The notes under the pieces are model-generated. The model was not told where the DNA came from. It worked only from the letters and a program-made list of their open reading frames with translations, and ran no database searches. Below are positions 23,824 to 31,007 of a DNA stretch of 34,872 bases, one piece after another; within the stretch, counting starts at the first letter, position 1; each line of letters begins with the position of its first letter. Source of the DNA: Mycobacterium talmoniae (GTDB taxonomy: Bacteria; Actinomycetota; Actinomycetes; Mycobacteriales; Mycobacteriaceae); NCBI GenBank assembly GCA_002967005.1, contig PPEA01000447.1:1-34872 (forward strand). Direction: 5' to 3'. Position numbers and translations under genes: made by a program.

Positions 23824-24261
23824 CTACCCGTAGTAGGCGAAGCTGCAGGTGGGGTGCACCTCATTCATGTACGCCGCCACATTGCCGCCCATCGTGATCG
23901 TGCAGCCGAGCACTTCGGCGCCGCCGTCGGCGGTGACCCAGGTTTCCACCTTGTCGTACACCGGGTACTGCTTTTCCCACGGCAGGGTCACGTTGGTCTC
24001 GGTCTGCTCCGCAGCGCCGTTGATGCTGCAGGTGATGGTGACCGGGGCGCTGCCGCCGGTGACCTTCATCGTCGCGGTGCCCACCGGCGGGCCGGTAGGT
24101 GTGGGCGCCGCGGTAGTGGTCGCGGTCGCCTGGGTTTGCGTCGCGGACGTGGCGGTCGCGGAGCTGGCGGACTTGCCGTCGGTGTGCGAGCACCCGACCG
24201 CCGCGGAGGCGACCAGGATCAGTCCGGCGAGCGCGGCGATACCGCTGCGGAGTTTCGTCAT
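23824..24261 (-). CDS. MmpS-like lipoprotein
   Basis: 145 residues. Signal peptide with lipobox (LILVASAAVGC, Cys at 24), then a Thr/Ala-rich linker (about 27-60), then a domain with TATMKVTGGSAPVTITC, LPWEKQYPV and AEVLGCTITMGG that resembles the C-terminal domain of MmpS proteins (LPWS..., GCRITVNG). MmpS proteins assist MmpL lipid and siderophore exporters. This one differs by being a lipoprotein rather than having an uncleaved N-terminal helix, and no mmpL gene is nearby. ATG 24261. Confidence 0.7.
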   Translation of the reverse strand: MTKLRSGIAALAGLILVASAAVGCSHTDGKSASSATATSATQTQATATTTAAPTPTGPPVGTATMKVTGGSAPVTITCSINGAAEQTETNVTLPWEKQYPVYDKVETWVTADGGAEVLGCTITMGGNVAAYMNEVHPTCSFAYYG

Positions 24262-24402
24262 CGTCGCAGCGTACGTCGGGGGCTATGGCAGTAAGGTCGA
24301 TTTCCCCGTCGATGTATCAGACCCGGGAGCACCGGGCGAAATCTCTTCACGGGTAACGGCTCTGGCGACAAGTGGTTGCGCGCCCTTGCGCGCCCCGCCG
24401 CC

Positions 24403-24425
24403 TACAGTGTAGAACATGTGTTCGA
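24403..24425 (+). promoter_or_regulatory. LexA-type SOS box just after a -10 element
   Basis: TAGAAC-ATGT-GTTCGA at 24410-24425 matches the mycobacterial SOS box TCGAAC-N4-GTTCGA in 11 of 12 fixed bases. It directly follows TACAGT (24403-24408), a TANNNT -10, so bound LexA would cover the transcription start of the gene at 24481. Confidence 0.65.
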
Positions 24426-24480
24426 CTGACTTTCCTTGCCGACCCGCGCACTGCGGGCGAACTTCAGAAAGGAGCTCACC

Positions 24481-24936
24481 GTGACGATCACTGTAGATAC
24501 CCCGAAAGCAGAAGCCTTGCACGCCGCCCCGGACACTTCCGACATGCAGGCTAGTCCTGTCGACGACGCCTCGCTCGGGAGTAGGCCGGCGCCGGACACG
24601 CCGAACGCTGAAGCCTCCTCCGCGGAACAGCCGAGGAAGACAACATCGAAGAGGGCGACGAGCAAGAGGACCAAGACTCTCGAACTGACGCTCACCGTCA
24701 CCGGTACCGCCGACGGCGAATGGCGCGCCGAACTCAAGCAGGGCAGCAGCTACCTCGCCCGCAACCTCGCGGTCGCGGCCGCCGCCGTCTCCCGTGCCGC
24801 CAAGGAACTGCACGAGGACCTCTCCACGCCGATCGACCAGGTAATCGAGGAGGCGCGCGCGCAACAGGCCGCGAAGGTCGCCGCCCTCGAAGCCGAACTC
24901 CAAGCCGCGCGCAAGGTTCTCGCCGACCTCGACTGA
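24481..24936 (+). CDS. DUF6319-like coiled-coil protein under probable SOS control
   Basis: 151 residues from GTG 24481 with AAAGGAG upstream. The first ~65 residues are low in order and rich in Ala, Ser, Pro and Thr. Then a basic stretch (KTTSKRATSKRTKT) leads to a beta part (LELTLTVTGTADGEWRAELKQG) and a long C-terminal helix (SRAAKELHEDLSTPIDQVIEEARAQQAAKVAALEAELQAARK). The C-terminal half resembles the DUF6319 family of actinobacteria, function unknown. The LexA-type site 56 bases upstream suggests induction by DNA damage. A perfect 13-base hairpin closes the unit at 24952. The ATG/TTG starts further upstream overlap the operator region. Confidence 0.7.
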   Translation: MTITVDTPKAEALHAAPDTSDMQASPVDDASLGSRPAPDTPNAEASSAEQPRKTTSKRATSKRTKTLELTLTVTGTADGEWRAELKQGSSYLARNLAVAAAAVSRAAKELHEDLSTPIDQVIEEARAQQAAKVAALEAELQAARKVLADLD

Positions 24937-24951
24937 GGTCCGCAAACGCTG

Positions 24952-24987
24952 GGCTTGACCCCGTTCAGTTGGCCACGGGGTCAAGCC
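24952..24987 (+). terminator. Hairpin terminator after DUF6319-like gene
   Basis: GGCTTGACCCCGT / ACGGGGTCAAGCC, a perfect 13-base stem with a 10-base loop, starting 15 bases after the stop codon at 24936. No long U tract. Confidence 0.65.
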
Positions 24988-25328
24988 GTCGTGATTCTTC
25001 ACAGGTTTTCGTCGGCGGCGCCTTTCCGAACCGCGTCAGAGCTGGGAGTGGCCGCCGTCCACCGAACCCGCTGGTTGTCTGCTTCGTCCAGGCCGCCCGC
25101 GCCCAGCCCGCCGGTACAAATTGACTTCACTTACGGAGCTAAGTGAAGTCAACGACGTCGGTTGACCTCACTTCGTGCACGCACGATCCGCACGAACGGG
25201 GCACCCGCATCGGCCGACGCCGCAAGCCCTCTCGCCTCAATCACCGGCACCGCCGCGTCGGAAACGCCCAGCGACAGAAGCTATGAATTTTAGCGAAATC
25301 ATATGAACTTTTCACACGCCATGTGACC
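24988..25328. other. Intergenic stretch, lower GC, before nucleotidyltransferase gene
   Basis: About 340 bases without a credible gene. It holds the perfect dyad at 25121-25152 with a third half-copy at 25162-25173 and becomes AT-rich after about 25280 (GAATTTTAGCGAAATCATATG), unlike the rest of the window. TCATATGAA and CATGTGA half-sites near 25299-25326 flank the promoter and could be operator elements. Confidence 0.45.
25121..25152. repeat. Perfect 12-base inverted repeat
   Basis: TTGACTTCACTT, 8-base spacer, AAGTGAAGTCAA. A further direct half-copy TTGACCTCACTT (one change) follows at 25162-25173. It could be a two-site operator, a terminator without U tract, or a remnant of a mobile element end. 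I cannot decide between these. Confidence 0.7.
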
Positions 25329-25334
25329 TATAAT
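25329..25334 (+). promoter_or_regulatory. -10 element giving a leaderless nucleotidyltransferase message
   Basis: TATAAT ends seven bases before ATG 25341, so transcription would begin on or next to the start codon. No ribosome site is visible. This also excludes the GTG start at 25323, which lies upstream of the -10. Confidence 0.65.
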
Positions 25335-25340
25335 CAAGTC

Positions 25341-25982
25341 ATGTTCTTTGGCGAGCCGTTCGGCGGCCTCATCCCCGGCGCCCAGGGCGCGGTGCTGCGG
25401 ATTCTGCTGCGAACGGGTGCGCCGCTCACTGGGCGGCAGGTCCAGAAGCTCACCGACGGTGACCACAGCTTGACCGCGGTACAGGCCGCGCTCAAGACAC
25501 TCATCGCGATGGGACTAGTCGAGACGATGCCAGCAGGACGAGCGACACTGCACACCCTCAACGCCGACCACATCGCTGTCCCGGCGCTGCGTGAGTTGAT
25601 GGACCCGCGCGAGCTCCTCCGGCAGGTGGTTCACGGCGCGGTGAGCGCCGACCCCGATGTCGTCACAGTGGTGCTGTTCGGTTCCGCGGCGCGCGGGCAG
25701 GCCCTCCGCGGCAGCGATGTGGACATCGCCGTTCTCGTAGCCGATGGCGTGACGTGGGACGGCAAAGCAGACCTTCAGGCCGCTGTGGAGCACAGGTTCG
25801 GCGCAACGTGCGACACGCTGGTTTTCGGCGTCGCCGAGTTCGACGAACTAGCCGAGTCCGGCTCGGAGCCAGTGGTATTGGACATCGTCCGGGATCGATT
25901 CGTCCTCTACGGTGCGCCGATCTCGCGCCACACAGTGCGCCGGGCCAGGGGCTTGGAGGACGATCCTTCAAGGGCACCCTGA
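25341..25982 (+). CDS. MNT-type nucleotidyltransferase with N-terminal winged helix (antitoxin-like)
   Basis: 213 residues. Residues about 10-85 look like a winged helix (GAVLRILLRTGAPLTGRQVQKL, QAALKTLIAMGLVETM). Residues about 100-200 are a minimal nucleotidyltransferase with VVLFGSAARG and GSDVDIAVLV, the GS-x(10)-DxD metal-binding signature. In MNT/HEPN modules the MNT protein adds AMP to the HEPN ribonuclease and disarms it. Here only the tail of a HEPN gene follows at once. The added DNA-binding domain suggests autoregulation. Leaderless start from TATAAT at 25329. Composition and surroundings suggest horizontal origin. Confidence 0.82.
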   Translation: MFFGEPFGGLIPGAQGAVLRILLRTGAPLTGRQVQKLTDGDHSLTAVQAALKTLIAMGLVETMPAGRATLHTLNADHIAVPALRELMDPRELLRQVVHGAVSADPDVVTVVLFGSAARGQALRGSDVDIAVLVADGVTWDGKADLQAAVEHRFGATCDTLVFGVAEFDELAESGSEPVVLDIVRDRFVLYGAPISRHTVRRARGLEDDPSRAP

Positions 25983-26130
25983 CAAGTCACGAGCCACCCG
26001 CGCGCTCGGCGACCTGATCGCGGAGAAGAACGACGTGGAGTACACGCACAAACGTATCGATGAATCCCGGGTGAAGGTGCTTGTCCGCCGCGCGGAGACA
26101 CTGGTCGAAGTAGCGCGGGGCTTGGCCTAG
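25981..26130 (+). pseudogene. C-terminal remnant of a HEPN domain protein (toxin partner)
   Basis: A frame overlapping the nucleotidyltransferase stop reads ATRALGDLIAEKNDVEYTHK then VKVLVRRAETLVEVARGLA, which resembles the last ~45 residues of HEPN proteins that pair with MNT genes (RAL..LI.EKN...Y, then a helix ending VR.AE.LV). The N-terminal two thirds, with the R-x(4-6)-H ribonuclease motif, are missing. A deletion joining the end of the MNT gene to the end of the HEPN gene explains this. It has no proper start. Family assignment rests on a short stretch. Confidence 0.5.
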
Positions 26131-26269
26131 CGCGGCGGGACGATGGCGGCGCGGATAGCGGGACGTGACACTGGTGGCAGCGACGCCCTGCAGTCCCCCG
26201 GTCGCCCACCAGCCACCTGGCGAGTGCCGGTCCCCCTGTGACCGGCATGTCGGAGAGGTGCCGCGGCGC

Positions 26270-26710
26270 TCAAAGCGCCTGGTGACCGGGCGGGGTGGCG
26301 TCCTCGCCGAGGTTCACCCGTCGCACGCGGGGCCGAAGGCCGGGGTGGTTGCAGAAGCCGTCGATGAGCGTGGCCGACCCGCCCAGGCAGGTCCAGTCGT
26401 CGTCCCACAGGGTCGACAACAGCCAGGACCGGTCCTCGGGAAACATCAGGTCCGGTAGCCGGCTTTCCCAGGGGTATTGGGCGTTGGTGCTTCGCCAGCT
26501 GGCGGCCTGTTCGGGTCCGGCCTGCACCAGCACGTACGACCAGTTCGCGTACAAGGTGACCAGGGGCGCGTAGGGAAACACGATGTCGGAAACGCCGGTT
26601 TCGAGGTATCCGAGCCACCACGGCTGATCCGGTGACTGTCGACTCAGCAGCTCGATCACGGCCCGGTCGTGGCGTGGCCCGTCGTTGTCGCCGGCATCGG
26701 GCAATACCAC
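26270..26710 (-). CDS. Hypothetical protein, coding sense extends upstream without a normal start
   Basis: From GTG 26710 the frame gives 146 residues, soluble and Trp-rich (QPWWLGYLETGVSDIVF, LMFPEDRSWLLSTLWDDDWTC, GEDATPPGHQAL), resembling a mycobacterial family of unknown function. The same frame continues upstream as RSGTDSDVAWIRQCTTIGL and AITSAIPPVFDAYATV, clearly protein-like, but has no ATG, GTG or TTG there. At 26818-26816 an ACG stands where an ATG before TWRSGTDSD could once have been. The start at 26710 is therefore probably too short, or the gene has lost its start codon. Confidence 0.6.
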   Translation of the reverse strand: MVLPDAGDNDGPRHDRAVIELLSRQSPDQPWWLGYLETGVSDIVFPYAPLVTLYANWSYVLVQAGPEQAASWRSTNAQYPWESRLPDLMFPEDRSWLLSTLWDDDWTCLGGSATLIDGFCNHPGLRPRVRRVNLGEDATPPGHQAL

Positions 26711-26891
26711 GGTGGCGTAGGCGTCGAAGACAGGTGGGATCGCCGAGGTGATCGCCAGGCCGATCGTCGTGCACTGCCTGATCCACGCGACATCGGAGTC
26801 GGTACCGCTACGCCACGTGGTCCCATCGCGGTTCAGCCCGGCCAGTTTTGCCTCTCGATAACAAAGACGCGCGTCGACCAGTTGTTTTCTG

Positions 26892-26963
26892 TGGTCCCGA
26901 CTGGGATCGAACCAGTGACCTTCCGCGTGTGAGGCGGACGCTCTCCCGCTGAGCTACGAGACC
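26892..26963 (-). tRNA. tRNA-Val (anticodon CAC)
   Basis: Acceptor stem GGTCTCG / CGGGACC (one G-T pair), D arm AGCTCAGCGGGAGAGC, anticodon loop CTCACAC giving CAC, T arm with GGTTCGATCCC. The discriminator is A and CCA is not encoded. It reads leftwards, upstream of the hypothetical gene. Confidence 0.93.
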
Positions 26964-27119
26964 GGGAACGAGGTGGAAGACTAGCACGGCCAGTCGATTC
27001 GACGAGAATCAGCAGGCCGTCTCAAGCGGCGCGCCGGTGCGATCGGAGGAATTTGTGCCCGCCCACGTGGTTGGACTAATGTCGTGCTTCGCGACGGGCG
27101 ACGATCTCGCTCGTGGCAC

Positions 27120-27192
27120 GCGGATGTAGCGCAGTTGGTAGCGCATCACCTTGCCAAGGTGAGGGTCGCGGGTTCGAATCCCGTCATCCGCT
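27120..27192 (+). tRNA. tRNA-Gly (anticodon GCC)
   Basis: Acceptor stem GCGGATG / CATCCGC, anticodon loop CTTGCCAA giving GCC, T arm GGGTTCGAATCCC. First of three plus-strand tRNAs. Confidence 0.94.
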
Positions 27193-27220
27193 CGGAGGAT
27201 GCAGTGGCATCAACCCCAGC

Positions 27221-27291
27221 GGTGGAGTGGCCGAGTGGTGAGGCAACGGCCTGCAAAGCCGTGCACACGGGTTCGATTCCCGTCTCCACCT
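27221..27291 (+). tRNA. tRNA-Cys (anticodon GCA)
   Basis: Acceptor stem GGTGGAG / CTCCACC, anticodon loop CTGCAAA giving GCA, T arm GGGTTCGATTCCC, U discriminator as expected for tRNA-Cys. CCA follows in the DNA at 27292-27294. Confidence 0.94.
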
Positions 27292-27305
27292 CCATGTTGT
27301 CCCCC

Positions 27306-27377
27306 GCGCGGTTAGCTCAGCGGGAGAGCGCTTCCCTGACACGGAAGAGGTCGCTGGTTCAATCCCAGTACCGCGCA
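27306..27377 (+). tRNA. tRNA-Val (anticodon GAC)
   Basis: Acceptor stem GCGCGGT / ACCGCGC, anticodon loop CTGACAC giving GAC, T arm TGGTTCAATCCCA, A discriminator. CCA follows at 27378-27380. Fourteen bases after tRNA-Cys, probably co-transcribed. Confidence 0.94.
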
Positions 27378-27511
27378 CCATTATTTGCGCAGATCAGAGG
27401 TGGTTTTCGCGCAGCACTGGCGTCAATTCGCCTTCCGTGAGCGCAATCGCCCGTCCTTCTCCAACGTGGTTGTCGGTGCCCCGGCGTAGCGTCCGCGCCG
27501 AAGGAGAAACC

Positions 27512-27748
27512 ATGCAGATCCTATGCACCCTCGGGGCCGTGCTCGCCGCGGTCATCCTCGCGCCAGCCGGCTCGGCCCACGCCGACGACCCGCTGTGCGA
27601 CTTCAGCCATACCTGCAGCTACGACCCGCCGTACAACGGCCCGCTGATGCCGACCTGGGACGTGCCGGGCACCTACGGTGGCTGGACCACCAACCCGGTG
27701 ATCTGCGACCCGGTGAGCTATAGCTGCCGGCAGTACGTCACGCCCTGA
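27512..27748 (+). CDS. Small secreted Cys-containing protein
   Basis: 78 residues from ATG 27512 with AAGGAGA upstream. Signal peptide MQILCTLGAVLAAVILAPAG then SAHA-DD (probable cleavage after residue 24). The mature part is short and aromatic with four Cys (LCDFSHTCSYDPPYNG, ICDPVSYSCRQYV), suggesting two disulphides. It resembles small exported mycobacterial proteins of unknown function. Confidence 0.75.
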   Translation: MQILCTLGAVLAAVILAPAGSAHADDPLCDFSHTCSYDPPYNGPLMPTWDVPGTYGGWTTNPVICDPVSYSCRQYVTP

Positions 27749-28159
27749 CGCCACGCCCATGCCGATCCGTCGGTGAGTCATACGCGCAACCGGCGTACCG
27801 GCACGGCGCCCTGGCGCGAGCCCAAAAAGTGGTACCAGATGCGCTATCCGTTTCTGGAAGGTGCACATCCCTCGGCTAGGGACTTCTGCGTCGGATGTGA
27901 CTGACGGTTCCCGGCCGTGGCTCAGGGGCAAGCCAGAGGACATCTCACAATCCGAGATCCGAATTTGCTACGCCATGTAGGTACGTGAGAATTCCAGCGA
28001 ATTTAACGAGGACGTAACTAACTTGTAACCCATTGTTGCGGAACTTTTTCCCTACTCGGGCGCCGCCATCGCAACATGGTAACGAGATGTCTTCACAATT
28101 CAAATCGGCGTTCGCCAAGCTCTTGTCAGCGGTCCCAGCAGCGCGTACGGTCGTCGCCC
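27749..28159. other. Intergenic stretch
   Basis: 411 bases. It includes relatively AT-rich DNA at about 27950-28060, where promoter-like TAACTT and TAACCC occur, but no element is clear enough to call. No gene-like frame is supported; a frame from 28076 merely extends the next gene. Confidence 0.4.
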
Positions 28160-28618
28160 GTGACAAGCATCGAAGAGGCCACCTCGTGGCGCGATCTTGC
28201 CGACCAACTCACCCCCGATCAGGTCGCGGGTCTCCAGCAATGGGACTCCAACCCCCGCTCGATGCGGCACGACGCGGCCCTGCTCGGCTGTGCCCGCGAC
28301 TTCGCTAAACGCAATTTGCTGCACACCGTGCACCACGATGTGCCGCCACCGCCCGACGCCAGCTCCGTGTCCGACTGGGAGAACCCCAGCGACGGCGACG
28401 AAGCGTGCCGGTTCTTCATCGGTACCGTGCGCGGCACCACCGTGCGGGTAGAAAGCTTCGGATTCCAGTCCCCCGGCGGCGATGTCAAACACCGCGGCAT
28501 CTTCATCGCCGACCGGACCGCGGACGATCACGTCACCATTGAGATCGACGCCGACGTGGCCCGACGGCTCGCCGCCGACCTGCTCGCCGCGGCGGCCGAA
28601 CTCGACCAGCTGGGCTGA
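28160..28618 (+). CDS. Hypothetical protein
   Basis: 152 residues from GTG 28160 (VTSIEEATSWRDLADQLTPDQ). Soluble, acidic, no signal peptide. An N-terminal helical part has LTPDQVAGLQQWDSNP; a central beta part has FFIGTVRGTTVRVESFGFQ; the C-terminal helix is VTIEIDADVARRLAADLLAAAAELDQ. Not recognised as a named family. The start upstream at 28076 adds an Arg/Ser-rich stretch of poor coding character and is rejected. It ends six bases before the agcS region on the other strand. Confidence 0.7.
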   Translation: MTSIEEATSWRDLADQLTPDQVAGLQQWDSNPRSMRHDAALLGCARDFAKRNLLHTVHHDVPPPPDASSVSDWENPSDGDEACRFFIGTVRGTTVRVESFGFQSPGGDVKHRGIFIADRTADDHVTIEIDADVARRLAADLLAAAAELDQLG

Positions 28619-28623
28619 CGGGG

Positions 28624-30092
28624 TCAGATCGGGTGCAGCTCGCGCTCGGGCACCCTGGCGGGGATGCGACGCGGCGCCCACACGTCCCCGTCGAGCACCC
28701 CCGGCAGTCCGGCCTCGGCGGCCACGAACACCGGAACCGCGCCCAAAGCGGACTGGCGGTGAAAATCGGCCAACGCGGCCAACGCCCACCGGCCCAGCAG
28801 GCAGATCGCGACCAGGTTGACGATCGCCATCAGCGCCATGCCGATATCGGCCAGCTCCCACACCACCGCCAGCTTGGCCATCGCCCCAAACGCGACGCGA
28901 TCACGTCCACACCTTCAACGCGTTGATGGACCGGTCCCCCCGCCCCCAGGAAGATCAGGTTGGCTTCCGCGCACACGTAGTTGCTGAGCACCGAGGAGAA
29001 GGCGAAGACGAACACCACGGTGGTCATCACTCCGGTGGTCCAGGGCCCCAGGCCGGCGGCGACCGCGGCCTGGGTCAGGCTGGCCCCGGCGACCGCACCG
29101 GCCTGCGCCGGATCGTAGACCTCGGGCCCGGCGACCAACACGATGAACGCCGTGGCGGTGCACACCAGCATGGTGTCGACGAACACGCCCAGCGACTGGA
29201 TCAGGCCCTGCTCCACCGGGTGTGACACGGTGGCGGTGGCCGCGACATTGGGGGCGCTGCCCATGCCCGCCTCGTTGGCGAACAGGCCGCGTTTGACGCC
29301 GTTGAGCATCGCGGCCGCCAACCCGCCGCCCAAACCGCCTGCCACTTGCTGGATTCCGAACGCGCCGCCGACGATCTGGCCGATCACCCGCGGCAGGCTG
29401 GTGATGTCGACCACCACGATCGCGCAGGCCAGCAGCACGTATCCGACGGCCACGACGGGCAGGATGACGCCGGCCACCCGCGCCACCCGGGCGCACCCCG
29501 CCGAACAGCACCGGCGCGGTCAGCACGACCAGACCCAGCGTCGTCCAGCCCGGCCCCACCGCGTGCGCCGACTGCAGCACGTCGCTGACCGCGTTGGCCT
29601 GCACCATGTTGAACGCGATCCCGGAGGTGACGACCAGCAGCACCGCAACACCACGCCGCCGGCGCGCGACCCCAGCCCGCGCCGGATGTAGAACGCGGGA
29701 CCGCCGCGGAACCCGCCGTCGACCGCGCGGACCTTGAAGATCTGGGCCAGCGTGGCCTCCACCAACGCGGTGGCCATGCCCAGCGCCGCGGTCACCCACA
29801 TCCAAAACACCGCCCCGGCCCCGCCCAGGGTCAGCGCGACGGCCACCCCGGCAATATTGCCGGTGCCCACCCGGGAGGCCAGCCCGACACAGAACGCCTG
29901 AAACGACGAGATCTCGCCGTCGGCGCCGCCGGAGCGCCGCAGTTGGTGCAGCATCCGCCGGAAGTAGCGGACCTGGACGAAGCGGGTGCGCACCGTGAAG
30001 TAGATGCCCGCGCCGATCAGCAACACGACCAGCACGTAGCTGTAGAGGAACCTGCCCAGCGGGCCGAGGAACTGCTGCTGAAGAACGTCCAT
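28624..30092 (-). pseudogene. Alanine/glycine:cation symporter (AgcS), multiple frameshifts
   Basis: From ATG 30092 the sense reads VLQQQFLGPLGRFLYSYVLVVLLIGAGIYFTVRT and FCVGLASRVGTGNIAGVAVALTLGG, the signature of sodium:alanine symporters. It then passes through other frames: GVAVLLVVTSGIAFNMVQAN (about 29520-29650), VILPVVAVGYVLLACAIVV and GLFANEAGMGSAPNVAATA (about 28990-29486) and AKLAVVWELADIGMALMAI at the end. At least three shifts are needed, near 29650, 29490 and 28900, and the last area seems to contain more than one. All transporter segments are present in order, so the gene was whole recently or the sequence is faulty here. Confidence 0.85.
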
Positions 30093-30220
30093 ATTCGCTT
30101 TCTTCGACGGCTAGGGCCCGCGTTGCCGGCCGAGTCGCGCGGTGCGACGGCGCCATCCTCCACGCGCCACGCGCTGTTTTCGGCAACGAATCGATGACAG
30201 ATCGAACAGACCAACCGCCG

Positions 30221-30239
30221 CGTCAACCCATGGTTGACG
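30221..30239. promoter_or_regulatory. Operator-like inverted repeat 1 before clpC2
   Basis: CGTCAAC-N5-GTTGACG (spacer CCATG). Same arms and spacing as repeat 2, 28 bases apart centre to centre, so both copies fall on nearly the same helix face region of the promoter. Confidence 0.75.
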
Positions 30240-30248
30240 AAACCAAGG

Positions 30249-30267
30249 CGTCAACCTAAAGTTGACG
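30249..30267. promoter_or_regulatory. Operator-like inverted repeat 2 before clpC2
   Basis: CGTCAAC-N5-GTTGACG (spacer CTAAA), ending two bases before ATG 30270. Likely binding site of a dimeric helix-turn-helix protein; ClpC2 itself is the best candidate because mycobacterial ClpC2 is reported to repress its own gene. Confidence 0.75.
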
Positions 30268-30269
30268 AC

Positions 30270-30998
30270 ATGACCGAGACCCCCATCGCCTATCCCGTCC
30301 GCCTCGACGACCTGATCAACGCCATCAAGCAGGTGCACGCCGACGCCCTGGATCAACTCACCGACGCCGTGCTGGCCGCCGAGCATCTCGGCGAGGTCGC
30401 CGACCATCTGATCGGCCATTTCGTCGACCAGGCCCGCCGCTCCGGGGCCTCCTGGACCGACATCGGCAAATGCATGGGGGTCACCAAGCAGGCCGCCCAG
30501 AAGCGGTTCGTGCCCCGCCCGGAACCGACCAGCCTCGATCCCAGCCAGGGCTTTGGCCGGTTCACGCCGCGGGCCCGCAGCGCGGTGGTCGCGGCCCAAA
30601 ACGCCGCCCACGACGCGGGCAACGCGGAGATCACCCCCGACCACCTAGTGCTGGGGGTCCTCAGCGACCCCGACGCACTAGCCACCGCATTGCTGACCGC
30701 ACAGAACGTCGACCCCGACACCGTCCGCGCGGCGGTCACCCTGCCCCCGGCCGGCGACGACCCCGGCACGCTGATCCCGTTCAACGGCCCGGCACGCAAG
30801 GCCCTGGAGTTGACCTTCCGCGAGGCACTTCGGCTGGGCCACAACTACATCGGCACCGAGCACCTGCTGCTGGCGCTGCTCGAACTCGAGGACGGCGCCG
30901 GACCGCTACACCAAGCCGGGGTGGACAAGGACCGGGTGGAGGCGGATCTCGCCGGCATGCTGGAGGCGATCGTGGTTAAGAAGGCCACCGAGGAATAG
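30270..30998 (+). CDS. clpC2: ClpC2: helix-turn-helix plus Clp N-terminal domain, no ATPase domain
   Basis: 242 residues, close to M. tuberculosis ClpC2 (Rv2667, 252 residues). The first ~75 residues include a helix-turn-helix (ARRSGASWTDIGKCMGVTKQAAQKRF). Residues about 90-235 hold the two repeats of the Clp N-domain (FTPRARSAVVAAQNAAHDAG, ITPDHLVLGVLSDP, ALRLGHNYIGTEHLLLALLE). Walker motifs are absent despite the name. Known work: ClpC2 binds antibiotics that attack ClpC1, such as cyclomarin, and controls its own transcription. Twin inverted repeats lie just upstream. ATG 30270 is chosen over 30234, which lies inside the first repeat. Confidence 0.92.
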   Translation: MTETPIAYPVRLDDLINAIKQVHADALDQLTDAVLAAEHLGEVADHLIGHFVDQARRSGASWTDIGKCMGVTKQAAQKRFVPRPEPTSLDPSQGFGRFTPRARSAVVAAQNAAHDAGNAEITPDHLVLGVLSDPDALATALLTAQNVDPDTVRAAVTLPPAGDDPGTLIPFNGPARKALELTFREALRLGHNYIGTEHLLLALLELEDGAGPLHQAGVDKDRVEADLAGMLEAIVVKKATEE

Positions 30999-31007
30999 GC
31001 CTTCTTA
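30977..31007. terminator. Bidirectional terminator between clpC2 and flavohaemoglobin gene
   Basis: TAAGAAGGCC, 11-base loop, GGCCTTCTTA. The stem begins inside the last clpC2 codons, contains part of its TAG and reaches the TAA of the converging hmp gene. Confidence 0.65.

Noticed and set aside
24283-25002. Long minus-strand frame across the SOS box and DUF6319-like gene
   Set aside because: Shadow of the plus-strand gene. The plus strand has a -10, a ribosome site, family-like sequence and a terminator.
30093-30220. Possible glycine riboswitch before agcS
   Set aside because: Such leaders are known for this transporter family, but I could not find the conserved paired core in this 128-base leader.
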